Below, piece after piece: positions 1 through 7,001 of a stretch of 61,647 bases of DNA; positions within the stretch are counted from its first letter, which is position 1; each line of letters starts with the position of its first letter. The DNA is taken from positions 1-61,647 of IMG/VR virus record IMGVR_UViG_3300024520_000072, one strand, 5' to 3'. The notes below the pieces were generated by a model. It saw only the letters and a list, made by a program, of their open reading frames with translations. It was not told the DNA's origin and made no database searches. The position numbers were made by a program, and so were the translations under genes. Origin of the DNA: a virus.

Positions 1-133
1 CGGCACTTCCGGACAAGGCGGACGGCCTCCCCCAAGTTAGCTCCGACGATGGCGACGTCTCGCGGCGAGCGCCAGGGCGGGCAGACAGACGGCGAGGCTC
101 AGTAGCTCTCCGGGCTCGGGGAGTGGATGCACG
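1..133. repeat. Terminal direct repeat, left copy
   Basis: Positions 8-133 are identical to 61522-61647, and positions 1-7 match 61515-61521 with three mismatches. The repeat falls inside a coding region (the C-terminal part of the PEP-CTERM gene) rather than in a dedicated end sequence. It is best read as the overlap left when a circular or circularly permuted genome was assembled. A genuine short terminal repeat cannot be excluded from sequence alone. Confidence 0.9.
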
Positions 134-714
134 CGAACCTCCCGCGGGCCCACGGCGCTGGCCGTGGCCTGGACGGCGCAGTCTCCATATTGATCTAGGA
201 GGAACACCTCGACGTCCTCCTTGTAGAGTCCGACGGTCCACCCCTCGTCGGCGAGCGGATCGATCCTAAATGTCACGCGCGTCTCCGCGGTCCCGTTGAC
301 CGAGACCGTCCCGTCGTAGAGGTTCAGGAGATCACACTGGAGCACAGTGTCGCAGTGGGAGCAGCCCGCCGGGTAGGTGTATTCCTCGTATGTCGTGCAT
401 CCCGTCGGAGCTTCTGGCGCCTGACCGATTCCGTTGACCGCCTCCAGGGCCATCTGGAACGACGGGAAGGCGGCCGTAGCTGTGACCTGGCAGACGTCCT
501 CCACCCCAGCGAACTCGCCGACGTCTAGATAGAAGTCGACCGTCTCGCCTCGCCTCGGCCGGCCGTGTGCGTAGACGTAGCCGGACACCTCCTCGCACGA
601 TTCGATGGCGTCGTTGCATAGCGACAACGTGTAGGCCGCTCCCCACGCGGGGCCGGCGAGCAATAGCCCCGCAACGATCGCCGTCGCGAGGGTGGTCCAT
701 TTCGGTCCTTTCAT
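37..714 (-). CDS. PEP-CTERM-type secreted surface protein
   Basis: This 225-residue protein has an N-terminal signal peptide (about residues 1-25, ending AWGA). It ends in a classic PEP-CTERM tripartite tail: the motif PEP at residues 199-201, a hydrophobic segment to about residue 218, and the basic end ARRRHRRS. In bacteria such tails are recognised by an exosortase, which cleaves and sorts the protein at the cell surface. The mature part holds eight cysteines (33, 40, 75, 106, 118, 121, 127, 178), which suggests disulfides. The start follows AGGAGAACGAG. The gene spans the circular junction, since its 3' end recurs at the right end of the window, and it lies upstream of the gene at 61017-61457. 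No enzymatic motif is visible. Finding this tail in a phage is unusual. Confidence 0.85.
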   Translation of the reverse strand: MKGPKWTTLATAIVAGLLLAGPAWGAAYTLSLCNDAIESCEEVSGYVYAHGRPRRGETVDFYLDVGEFAGVEDVCQVTATAAFPSFQMALEAVNGIGQAPEAPTGCTTYEEYTYPAGCSHCDTVLQCDLLNLYDGTVSVNGTAETRVTFRIDPLADEGWTVGLYKEDVEVFLLDQYGDCAVQATASAVGPREVRVHPLPEPGELLSLAVCLPALALAARRRHRRS

Positions 715-727
715 CTCGTTCTCCTTT

Positions 728-961
728 TCAGTCGGGATTGATGCCCAGGAGCTTGACCTGAGCCTCTCCGAGCCCGTCGACGTGGACGGTCACAGTGTCA
801 TCCGGGGCGAGCGCGCCCTGGGTGCTCTCCAGGATCATCCCCAGGTGGTGCGTCGCGGCGAGGTCTGCCGCGTTCTCGGCCTCATGGGGGGACATCTCCT
901 CCGTCGGGACCTCGTCCTCCAGGCTCTCGACCTCGAACCAGACGGGGATCGATACTCTCAC
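728..961 (-). CDS. Small acidic hypothetical protein
   Basis: The 77-residue protein starts at a GTG that overlaps the stop of the upstream gene (GTGA), so translation is probably coupled. It is acidic, with clusters of Glu and Asp at residues 11-31, and ends KLLGINPD. I see no signal peptide, membrane segment or known motif. It sits between the PEP-CTERM gene and the 102-residue gene at 958-1266 in one likely operon. The function is unknown. Confidence 0.7.
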   Translation of the reverse strand: MRVSIPVWFEVESLEDEVPTEEMSPHEAENAADLAATHHLGMILESTQGALAPDDTVTVHVDGLGEAQVKLLGINPD

Positions 962-1266
962 GAGGCGATCCGCTGCGCCGTCTCGATGTTGCGGGCGGCC
1001 CGGTCCTCCAGGTCCTCGATCCAGGCCTGGGCCTCGAAGAGGATCTCGCGCATCGAGGCTCCGAAGCGCCAGACGCGGCGGCGGCCTGCCCGGATCCAGA
1101 GCCCCGGACTTGTGCCGGCGAAGTAGAGGATCAGAGAGTTCGCGTCGGCGGCGATCAGCGCGGTGCGGCCGACTGCGATGATCGCGAGCCCGTCTTCTGC
1201 GACGATCTCGACGGGGGAGGCCTGTCTCTCCGTGACGATCTCGACAGGGGCGACTTGCTTCTTCAT
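958..1266 (-). CDS. Hypothetical protein
   Basis: A 102-residue protein with an ATG preceded by the leader GGAGACGCCGCC, which recurs before other genes of this phage. The N-terminal 25 residues hold an imperfect repeat (VAPVEIVTE, ASPVEIVAE). The C-terminal half, with residues such as FEAQAWIEDLEDRAARNIE, looks helical. No family is recognised. It is the first gene of a short cluster with the two genes downstream and overlaps the next one by four bases. Confidence 0.75.
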   Translation of the reverse strand: MKKQVAPVEIVTERQASPVEIVAEDGLAIIAVGRTALIAADANSLILYFAGTSPGLWIRAGRRRVWRFGASMREILFEAQAWIEDLEDRAARNIETAQRIAS

Positions 1267-1292
1267 GGCGGCGTCTCCTTCGTGCGTAGTGA

Positions 1293-1321
1293 CTCTGCCA
1301 CGGATCCCGGACCCTTGTCCA
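1293..1321 (-). promoter_or_regulatory. Possible promoter for the 1266 gene
   Basis: On the minus strand TGGACA is followed after 17 bases by GCAGAG, ahead of the GGAGACGCCGCC leader. The stretch GATCCGTGGCA within it also occurs upstream of the gene at 4401-4664. The match to a sigma-70-like promoter is modest, and the call rests mainly on position and on the shared leader. Confidence 0.3.
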
Positions 1322-1358
1322 GGAAAATCGCAGGCAGAGAGGGGAGTTTAGCTCGGTC

Positions 1359-1853
1359 CTATGTCGCATCCTGTAGCCGGTCCAGGGCGTTGCTCGGGGT
1401 GTCTGCGGGTCGAGAATCCTCGGACCTTTCGTGGATGTCCACTCCGCCGATCTGGCCGATCCAGCCCTCCGGCGGGAGTGGCACACGGCCGAGCCCGAGA
1501 ATGGCCGGGAAGGTCTTCCCGATCTTCCGGATCGCGGCGGCGGTCGCCTCGCCGACGATCATCTCGGCCGGGCGGTGTTCGGCGTTCCTGGCCAGGATCG
1601 AGATCCCGTGCTCGATCGTGTGGATCAGGTCGATCACGTCGGCGGCGTCCGGCGTCCGGGTGGACTGGCTCTCCAGGAACGTCAGCTCAGCCAGGGCCTC
1701 GAAGTAGTGCTCGTCTCGGTGGGCGACCTCCAGGACTTCGAGCCGTGCTCTGGCGAGCCGTAGCTTCGCGCGCCGATGCTGGTCGGAGGTGCAGAGGGCT
1801 ATCTCCCGGTCGCTGGAGACGATCTCCCCGCAGATACAGGTCGGGGGGCTCAT
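1359..1853 (-). CDS. Hypothetical protein with N-terminal Cys residues
   Basis: A 164-residue protein starting at an ATG with AGGAG about 8 bases upstream. The N-terminus has CICG and a further Cys at about residue 21, followed by DQH, so a small metal site is possible but incomplete. The middle is helical and the C-terminal part contains FPAILGLGRVPLPPEGW. I do not recognise a family. It is the second gene after the DUF932 gene, separated from it by about 260 bases with no convincing gene. Confidence 0.7.
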   Translation of the reverse strand: MSPPTCICGEIVSSDREIALCTSDQHRRAKLRLARARLEVLEVAHRDEHYFEALAELTFLESQSTRTPDAADVIDLIHTIEHGISILARNAEHRPAEMIVGEATAAAIRKIGKTFPAILGLGRVPLPPEGWIGQIGGVDIHERSEDSRPADTPSNALDRLQDAT

Positions 1854-2113
1854 GTCTGGCGCTCCTTCTGGTAGGGCCGTGGAGGCCGGGGGTCTGTCCC
1901 GCAGTCGCCAGTGGATGCCGGGTCGGACTTACTCCTGCGGGTTCGTGCCGTGGCTCTGGCGACCTTACCCGCTCTGGTCGATGTGGCTCTGACTACTCCC
2001 CGACCCCTCCGATCACCTGGCCCTCTGGTTGGACGTGGAGGGGGAAGGCCTCCGGCCACTCAGCCGCCGGCCCCTCCCGGCCTGGGTCCTCCAGGCCGAG
2101 ATCCCCATGAGGT
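1854..2113 (-). other. Intergenic stretch, no convincing gene
   Basis: About 260 bases between the DUF932 gene and the next gene. A minus-strand frame (1850-2059) could start at GTG and ends overlapping the next ATG, but its product is dominated by Arg, Pro, Thr and Gly and looks non-coding. A second minus frame from about 2105 to 1993 (ending VIGGVGE) reads more like protein but has no usual start codon. I see no clear promoter or terminator. Confidence 0.4.
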
Positions 2114-3205
2114 CTAGCGCTTCACGCGCTCCTTCAGTCGCTTGTAGACCAGGGCCTTTCGCTCGGCGCCGGCTCCGACCCAGGAGGACTGGACGGCCTT
2201 CGCGGCCCGCTTGCCCTTCTCGATCTTGCCCTTGACGTGGTCCAGATCGAAGTGGTCGAAGTATTCCGTGAACGCCGCGACCGCGTCATAGAGGGAGTCG
2301 CCCTCGTTCCCGATCCCGCTCTGGAATCGGCCGGTCACGTTCGCGACCTTGTTCTCCATGATCGTCTTCGAGCGGTCCGTGGCCTCCTCGTAGAACTTCG
2401 CCGTCGCCTCTTCGATCTCTTCCGGCGTGCCGTCCAGGCCCAGGAAGATCGAGGTCGCGAAGTCGATGAACTCGCCCGTCGTGATCGCGGACTGGGCCAT
2501 CTCCTGGAGCATGGCTCGGCGCTCTCCGGCCTGGTTGTCGATCTCCCGGATCGCGACGGCGGCGAGTTCGAGGTTCGCCTGGATGTCGCCGCGGTGGGGG
2601 ATCCGGAAGACCAGATTCTGGCCCTCGGCTCGGGAGTCGGCGAAGCCGGCCGTGTTCGCGCAGACCACGGTCACGTCCGTCGCCATGAGGGAGATTCCGA
2701 TGTCCCCGGTGTGGCCCAGCATGGCGAGGAGGAACGCCCGGTGCTCGCTCTCGGCGCCGCTCCGTCGGGTCACGGTCCAGGACGTGGGCGTCTGAGCCAT
2801 GATCCAGACCCGCTTCCCACCTTCCAGGGAGCCGGCCGTGTGGTAGAGGAGCTGGCCGTCCGCCACGAGGCCGTCCAGGAACTCGAAGGCCTGGGCGTTC
2901 TGGAACTCCTCATAGGAGTCCGTGCATCGGCCCAGGACGGCGCCGTCGGTGGAGCGGATCAGGAAGCGCTCACCCACGGCCTCGCGCCAGATCGGGTTAC
3001 CGTCGACGTCCAGGGTGCTCCGGTCCTGGAAGGCGCTCTTCGTCTTCAGGGCCATCCAGTCCAGGCCGCTCACCTTCATCGCGACGTCTGACGAGACGGC
3101 GTTCTCGCCCAGGTCGATCCCGATCGCCTCTCCCTGGATGGAACTACCGTACCACCAGGGCTTCCTGGTTCCGGCGAAGATCATCTTCTCGACGTTGTGG
3201 CTCAT
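2114..3205 (-). CDS. DUF932 phage/plasmid-like protein
   Basis: A 363-residue protein of the DUF932 (TIGR03299) family, common in phages and plasmids and of unknown biochemical role. Supporting features are the opening MSHNVEKM, the tryptophan-containing segment around SGLDWMALKTK, and the conserved central part with TVVCANTAGFADS and FRIPHRGDI. The start was placed at the ATG preceded by GGAGAACGACCCCC rather than at an upstream in-frame codon. A strong copy of the recurrent promoter element lies 50-90 bases upstream, so this gene probably heads a transcript. Confidence 0.85.
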   Translation of the reverse strand: MSHNVEKMIFAGTRKPWWYGSSIQGEAIGIDLGENAVSSDVAMKVSGLDWMALKTKSAFQDRSTLDVDGNPIWREAVGERFLIRSTDGAVLGRCTDSYEEFQNAQAFEFLDGLVADGQLLYHTAGSLEGGKRVWIMAQTPTSWTVTRRSGAESEHRAFLLAMLGHTGDIGISLMATDVTVVCANTAGFADSRAEGQNLVFRIPHRGDIQANLELAAVAIREIDNQAGERRAMLQEMAQSAITTGEFIDFATSIFLGLDGTPEEIEEATAKFYEEATDRSKTIMENKVANVTGRFQSGIGNEGDSLYDAVAAFTEYFDHFDLDHVKGKIEKGKRAAKAVQSSWVGAGAERKALVYKRLKERVKR

Positions 3206-3253
3206 GGGGGTCGTTCTCCTATCGGGGGCGGGATGCCCCTCGCTGCTGGGGAT

Positions 3254-3293
3254 CGTATCGGCCGCCCGCTGGAGGGCTTGAGACTTTTCTTCG
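3254..3293 (-). promoter_or_regulatory. Recurrent early-type promoter element, copy 1
   Basis: The minus strand reads GAAGAAAAGTCTCAAG, then 17 bases, then GATACG. CTCAAG and GATACG are spaced exactly like -35 and -10 boxes. The same arrangement occurs at 5898-5946, 6963-6997 and 7410-7446, with weaker relatives at 5047-5081 and 13296-13330. Each lies just upstream of a minus-strand gene. It probably drives the DUF932 gene. Confidence 0.6.
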
Positions 3294-3333
3294 TCCTGGG
3301 GAGTGGCCCAGGGCATCTAGAAGGTGACGATCT

Positions 3334-3657
3334 TCAGTTCCAGGGCTTCTCCATGTAGTCCTCGCCGAAGAACTCGGCGGCGATCTCGCAGAGCGCCATC
3401 CCCCAGAACTGATTCGAGGGAGGCTCCCATGAGGCCTGCCAGCGCTTGTGGCACTCCCCGGCGATGTAGCGCCAGGAGCCATGGACCTCGCCCTCGCAGT
3501 CGATCCGTAGATGGCGGACCTCCTGGCAGCGGGCCGGCGTCATGACGTCGCGGAGGGCGAGGACCGCGTCCTGGTAGCCCTTTCTGGCGAGCCTCGCGAG
3601 AGCCTCTAGGTGCTCCGCGGTCTCGATCCGGACGAGGCCGGTCGTCTCCTCTCTCAT
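3334..3657 (-). CDS. Hypothetical protein
   Basis: A 107-residue protein starting MREETTG at an ATG that overlaps the upstream stop (ATGA). It contains three Cys and several His and Trp residues (CEGEVHGSWRYIAGEC), but there is no recognisable zinc motif. It is the last gene before the promoter of the DUF932 gene and belongs to a coupled run of genes from 4664 down. No family is recognised. Confidence 0.75.
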   Translation of the reverse strand: MREETTGLVRIETAEHLEALARLARKGYQDAVLALRDVMTPARCQEVRHLRIDCEGEVHGSWRYIAGECHKRWQASWEPPSNQFWGMALCEIAAEFFGEDYMEKPWN

Positions 3658-4025
3658 GATCCCAGATCCAGTAGCCGGCGATTGCGGACGAAGGCCGGGT
3701 TCCGGTATTGCCGGACCGTCGCCTCCAGGGCCTCGATGATCTCCTGGGCGTCCTGGGCAGACGTGGCCGTCCTGATCGCGTTCTCCTCCCGGTTCCACAT
3801 GAGGAAGAGCGCTCGGATGTCCTGGGCGGCGTGGAAGAGGATCGTCTCCCTCGTCTCATCCATGACCCAGGCCGTCTTCGCGGCGTCGGGGAACTGGGGC
3901 TCCACCTCGTCGAGGGGGACCCAGTAGCGGCCGTCCGATGTCTTGATCGCGGTCGTGAAGTGGCGAGAGGACGGGAAACGGGCGTGCAGCTTCCCGACCC
4001 CCGTGACGATGACCTCATCACTCAT
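3654..4025 (-). CDS. Hypothetical protein
   Basis: A 123-residue protein beginning MSDEVIVTGVG. The N-terminal half looks like a small beta-rich fold (HFTTAIKTSDGRYWVPLDEVEP) and the C-terminal half is helical. It overlaps its upstream neighbour by 8 bases and its downstream neighbour by 4, so it is translationally coupled to both. The function is unknown. Confidence 0.75.
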   Translation of the reverse strand: MSDEVIVTGVGKLHARFPSSRHFTTAIKTSDGRYWVPLDEVEPQFPDAAKTAWVMDETRETILFHAAQDIRALFLMWNREENAIRTATSAQDAQEIIEALEATVRQYRNPAFVRNRRLLDLGS

Positions 4026-4404
4026 AGGGTTCGGCCTCCCATTCGATCCTGTCGTCGAAGACCGACTTGCGCTCGACGATCCGGCCTCGGCGGACGTGGT
4101 CGCTGGGCGCCTTTGCTGATCGGGCCACCTCGGCGGTCGGATAGGACGTCTTACTGATCGGGGCCCCGAGCACGCTGAAGAGCCCGAAGCGATACTCCGG
4201 CGCGGGCTCCTCCTTCCCGATCAGGCGGTCCGCCCAGTCGTTCGCGAGGCTCTCCACCTGAGGGCTGGAGAACACGGGCTTCCGGTGCTGTCTCTCCTCG
4301 CCTTCGACGTGGTCCTCCAGGATCCTCTCGATCGTGCCGCTCGGGAGGTGCTCCCGGGTCAGGATGCAGAGGAAGATCAGGAGGCGCTCTCTGGGGGTTC
4401 TCAT
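4018..4404 (-). CDS. Hypothetical protein
   Basis: A 128-residue protein beginning MRTPRERLLIFLCIL. Its ATG overlaps the stop of the gene at 4401-4664. The N-terminal 35 residues look like a helical regulator or adaptor segment (REHLPSGTIERILEDHV) and the rest is mixed. No zinc site or membrane segment is obvious. The family and role are unknown. Confidence 0.75.
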   Translation of the reverse strand: MRTPRERLLIFLCILTREHLPSGTIERILEDHVEGEERQHRKPVFSSPQVESLANDWADRLIGKEEPAPEYRFGLFSVLGAPISKTSYPTAEVARSAKAPSDHVRRGRIVERKSVFDDRIEWEAEPYE

Positions 4405-4664
4405 GTCGGCTCGGGCTCCTCTGGGTCGTCGATCGTGTGGCCTCGCTCCATCCGGACGACTAGCTCCTTCAGGACCCGGACGACCTCGGACTCCTCGACG
4501 GAGGAGACGAAGCGGGCGAAGCCCGGGGGCTCTGGCGTGAAGACGACGAGGACGTAACTCGCGCCGGCCCGGCGGAAGATCGGGTCCATCCCGGCCTGTA
4601 GCTCGTTGCCGAGCTGGATCATCTTGGCGCGCTGGGCGCCGATCTCGTCGGGCTCGTTCCCCAT
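4401..4664 (-). CDS. Hypothetical protein
   Basis: An 87-residue protein starting MGNEPDEIG at an ATG preceded by GGAGACGCCGCC, the leader shared with the genes at 1266 and 56062. A hydrophobic strand (ASYVLVVFTP) follows a helical start, and the end is acidic (DDPEEPEPT). It heads the coupled run that continues to 3334. No family is recognised. Confidence 0.75.
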   Translation of the reverse strand: MGNEPDEIGAQRAKMIQLGNELQAGMDPIFRRAGASYVLVVFTPEPPGFARFVSSVEESEVVRVLKELVVRMERGHTIDDPEEPEPT

Positions 4665-4716
4665 GGCGGCGTCTCCTCCGCCCCATATTGCCACGGATCG
4701 GGGCGGAGGTGGTGGA

Positions 4717-4878
4717 CTATTTCGCCGCGCTCTCCATCTCCGCAAGATGTTCCCGAGCGGCCAGCGGGGCGTCGTTCAGGATCGCGTAGTCCTGGAGCGC
4801 CAGATGGCGGACGCCGGGCATGAGGTCCTCGATCACTCGGAGGAGGTCCTCGATCACCTTCTTCGTGTCGTGCTTCAT
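4717..4878 (-). CDS. Small helical hypothetical protein
   Basis: A 53-residue protein (MKHDTKKVIEDLLRVIEDL at its start) with an ATG preceded by GGAGAACGCG. The leader belongs to the same stereotyped set as those of other left-arm genes. It appears entirely helical. The larger open frame upstream of this start is Arg-rich and was not used. Confidence 0.65.
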   Translation of the reverse strand: MKHDTKKVIEDLLRVIEDLMPGVRHLALQDYAILNDAPLAAREHLAEMESAAK

Positions 4879-4901
4879 CGCGTTCTCCTTCCCGCGCTCC
4901 T

Positions 4902-5030
4902 CTAGAAGCGCTCGTCGTCGGTCGCCTCGAAGGCGCCGTCCGGGATGATCTCGTCGAGACCCAGCTCCTGGCACTCGGCGAGGAGCGCCGCCACTTCCGG
5001 GTCGATCTCTTCGAGGTTTCGGTCGGTCAT
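4902..5030 (-). CDS. Very small acidic protein, 42 residues
   Basis: The frame from ATG at 5030 to TAG at 4902 encodes MTDRNLEEIDPEVAALLAEC and then an acidic tail ending EATDDERF. GAGAGA lies just ahead of the start. Codon use resembles the neighbours, and the gene fills the space between the 53-residue gene and a promoter-like element. A helical segment followed by an acidic end suggests a small protein-binding factor, but that is inference. Confidence 0.55.
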   Translation of the reverse strand: MTDRNLEEIDPEVAALLAECQELGLDEIIPDGAFEATDDERF

Positions 5031-5046
5031 AGTTCTCTCTTCGGCG

Positions 5047-5081
5047 AGACGGCGACGGACCTGAGGCCCCGGGAGACTTTT
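5047..5081 (-). promoter_or_regulatory. Recurrent early-type promoter element, degenerate copy
   Basis: GAAGAAAAGTCTCCCG on the minus strand matches the upstream half of the recurrent element. Seventeen bases further comes CCGTCT, a poor -10. It lies just upstream of the 42-residue gene at 4902-5030. Confidence 0.4.
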
Positions 5082-5123
5082 CTTCGCCTCCTCGTGGACC
5101 TCAGGCCCTCCTCGCGAGAAAGT

Positions 5124-5417
5124 TCAGGCCGTCGAGGAGACGATCCGGCGGCACTCCGGGCAGAGGCCAGCGTCGTCGGCCGCCTTCTGGTTCTTCTTCG
5201 CCTTCACTTCGGCCAGAGTCCAATCCGCCAGAGTTATCTCCGCCCCACAGAGCGTCTCCGCCTTCCGCTCGCCCTTGTCCCGGTAGAACTTATTCCCGCG
5301 CCGGGCTCTGGGCTTCTGGCGGACGTGGCCCATCGTGGCGGCCAGCCCAGCGGCCTCCTCCGCCTTCCGCGCTGCGTCTGCGGCGACGAACTCCTCGACG
5401 GTCATCCGGGCAGCCAC
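5124..5417 (-). CDS. Small Cys-containing hypothetical protein
   Basis: A protein of 97 residues if the GTG at 5417 is used, or 93 if the ATG at 5405 is used. The GTG lies one base after the upstream stop, while AGGGTGG precedes the ATG, so the start is uncertain. The C-terminal half carries LCGAE and LCPECRR, a plausible partial zinc-binding set. The middle is strongly basic (KPRARRGNKFYRDKGERK), which would suit nucleic-acid contact. No family is recognised. Confidence 0.65.
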   Translation of the reverse strand: MAARMTVEEFVAADAARKAEEAAGLAATMGHVRQKPRARRGNKFYRDKGERKAETLCGAEITLADWTLAEVKAKKNQKAADDAGLCPECRRIVSSTA

Positions 5418-5418
5418 C

Positions 5419-5733
5419 CTAGAAGCCGAGGCGCTTGAGGTCGGCGTTCAGGCACCGACCCCGGACCTTGATCTCCGAGGAGACGTAGGACTTCTGGTTG
5501 ACGTCCCGCTTGATCTCGGGGCGCGTGAAGACGACTCCAGCGTTGATCGCACGAGCCAGACGCTCGGCCAGGTCGCGCTTCTGGCCCAGGACGAAGCCGA
5601 CGCCCTGGGGCCGGTCCAGGTTCAGAAGACTGTAGGCCGTCCAGCGCGTCTCGACCTGCCAGCCCGGCTTCATGCCGGCGGCGGCCTCGTCGGGCCTGGG
5701 GGTGTAACGGGTGACGGTCGCGTGAGCTTGCAT
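5419..5733 (-). CDS. Hypothetical protein
   Basis: A 104-residue protein starting MQAHATVTRYTPRPDE with AGGAG upstream. The pattern WTAYSLLNLDRPQGVGFVLG suggests a compact alpha-beta fold, and the C-terminal third is basic. It follows the small membrane protein at 5737-5871 closely. The function is unknown. Confidence 0.7.
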   Translation of the reverse strand: MQAHATVTRYTPRPDEAAAGMKPGWQVETRWTAYSLLNLDRPQGVGFVLGQKRDLAERLARAINAGVVFTRPEIKRDVNQKSYVSSEIKVRGRCLNADLKRLGF

Positions 5734-5736
5734 GGT

Positions 5737-5871
5737 CTACTCCTGGATCCGCTCGATCTGGTCAGAGCCGATCGAGTCAATTGAGGGGGACAGCTCCCAG
5801 CTTTCGAGCATCGGGACGGCCGCGCTCAGCAGGGCGACGACGATGGCGACGAAGATCAGCAGGTTTTTCAT
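5737..5871 (-). CDS. Small single-pass membrane protein, 44 residues
   Basis: ATG at 5871 to TAG at 5737 encodes a 44-residue protein. Residues 3-20 form one hydrophobic segment (NLLIFVAIVVALLSAAV), followed by a short polar tail. It could be a membrane-anchored peptide or an uncleaved signal. The start has the strong leader GAAGGAGAACGAG, the same as at 714 and 6932, and a recurrent promoter element ends about 25 bases upstream. Confidence 0.65.
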   Translation of the reverse strand: MKNLLIFVAIVVALLSAAVPMLESWELSPSIDSIGSDQIERIQE

Positions 5872-5897
5872 CTCGTTCTCCTTCAGGGCTCCCTACA

Positions 5898-5946
5898 CGT
5901 ATCGGCGAGCCTCGGAGGAGCTTGAGGGTTTCGGGGACTTTTCTTC
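5898..5946 (-). promoter_or_regulatory. Recurrent early-type promoter element, copy 2
   Basis: The minus strand shows GAAGAAAAGTC, then (after a 10-base insertion relative to copy 1) CTCAAG, exactly 17 bases, and GATACG. It lies directly upstream of the membrane-peptide gene at 5737-5871. Confidence 0.6.
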
Positions 5947-5962
5947 GGGGTGACGAACTTTG

Positions 5963-6388
5963 TCACTCCAGGAGCGGCTCCATCCTGCGGCCACGAGCGA
6001 GGGCCTCCAGGACGGCCTCCGGGAGGACCAGCTCTGAGTGGTCCATCGCGTCGAGGAGCCTGAGAGCCGCTGAGACGTCCGACTGGGTGCAGAGGTAGAA
6101 GGCCATGTGGCGGCAGTCGATCGCGTCCTGGCGAAGCTCGTCGACCCTGTCCTGGCCGATCCCGGCCTCCTTCGCCTCCCGGCCCTTCTGGAGGGCGGCC
6201 TGTTCCAGGAGGAGGGCGAACTCTCCGAGCTTCCTGGAGTGGGACTCCTCCACCTCGTCGGCCATCTCCTGGGCGCGGGCCAGGAAGTCCACCAGCGTCT
6301 CGTCTGGCCTGGGGTGGGCGACGACCGCGTTCCCGTTCAGGTCGTAGCCCAGGTGGATCGGCCGCGGGTTCTCGATCGGTCCGCTCAT
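5963..6388 (-). CDS. Helical hypothetical protein
   Basis: A 141-residue protein starting MSGPIENPRPIHLGYD, with its ATG overlapping the upstream stop (ATGA). After a short beta-like opening it is almost wholly helical and rich in Glu, Arg, Ala and Leu (LVDFLARAQEMADEVEESHS). A coiled coil is possible. No family is recognised. Confidence 0.75.
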   Translation of the reverse strand: MSGPIENPRPIHLGYDLNGNAVVAHPRPDETLVDFLARAQEMADEVEESHSRKLGEFALLLEQAALQKGREAKEAGIGQDRVDELRQDAIDCRHMAFYLCTQSDVSAALRLLDAMDHSELVLPEAVLEALARGRRMEPLLE

Positions 6389-6768
6389 GAGTCGCTCCCC
6401 TGGTTCGCGGCGCTCCACTCCTGCTGCTCCAGGTGGCCGGCGGCGAGAGACGCGGAGTAGGCCTGCCGATCGCACTCGTCGGACGCCTTGAAGTCGCCGG
6501 CCGATCGATGTCGGAGCGCGGAGGCGCGCAGCGCATCGCGGGCGGCGTGTAGGGCCTTGAGGGCTGGGCTCTCCTTCGGGCTCCCGCTCGCGATGTGGGC
6601 CGAGAATTCCGCCTCGTCCATGAGGGGCGTCCCTGCCCCACACGAGCCGCAGAGCGCGAAGCTCTCCCCGTCCACGTTGACCAGGAGGAACTCCTTCCCG
6701 TCCTGGATCAGGTCCGGACAGCGGTCGCAGCTCGTCCCGCTCAGCTTTCCGTAGCCGAAGATCATCAT
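6385..6768 (-). CDS. Small zinc-ribbon-like protein
   Basis: A 127-residue protein starting with two Met codons (6768 or 6765). Residues 14-43 contain CDRCPD and LCGSCGAG, a two-CxxC arrangement typical of a zinc ribbon. The rest is helical with many Ala, His and Ser residues. It overlaps both neighbours by a few bases. A nucleic-acid or protein-binding adaptor role is possible, but no specific family can be named. Confidence 0.75.
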   Translation of the reverse strand: MMIFGYGKLSGTSCDRCPDLIQDGKEFLLVNVDGESFALCGSCGAGTPLMDEAEFSAHIASGSPKESPALKALHAARDALRASALRHRSAGDFKASDECDRQAYSASLAAGHLEQQEWSAANQGSDS

Positions 6769-6932
6769 ACCGGGTCACCTTCCGCGTCCAGCTCGGTCCA
6801 GTAGAACGCGCCCTTCAGGCTGGGCTCTTCAGAGACGGCCATGTCGATCGCGTCCTCGGCCTCCTCCTGGGTCTCGTAGAGGTCCTGGAGTCTCTGGTCG
6901 CAGTAGACTGCAAACTGTCCGGCGATCTCCAT
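6765..6932 (-). CDS. Small acidic protein, 55 residues
   Basis: ATG at 6932 to TGA at 6765 encodes a 55-residue acidic, mostly helical protein (MEIAGQFAVYCDQRLQDLYE at its start). The start follows GAAGGAGAACGAG, and a strong promoter element lies 30-65 bases upstream. The stop overlaps the start of the zinc-ribbon gene. The role is unknown. Confidence 0.7.
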   Translation of the reverse strand: MEIAGQFAVYCDQRLQDLYETQEEAEDAIDMAVSEEPSLKGAFYWTELDAEGDPV

Positions 6933-6962
6933 CTCGTTCTCCTTCTCGTGGGTCCTGAGGCT

Positions 6963-6997
6963 CTTATCGGCGGGCCCTCGGCGGGCTTGAGGACTTT
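6963..6997 (-). promoter_or_regulatory. Recurrent early-type promoter element, copy 3
   Basis: The minus strand reads GAAAGTCCTCAAG, 17 bases, then GATAAG, the best -10-like copy in the set. It lies between the gene at 7002-7382 and the start of the gene at 6765-6932, which it should drive. Confidence 0.65.
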
Positions 6998-7001
6998 CTC
7001 C

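Noticed and set aside
1850-2059. Minus-strand frame of 69 codons overlapping the next start
   Set aside because: Arg/Pro/Thr-rich composition with a GTG start and no ribosome site; it is not convincing as protein.
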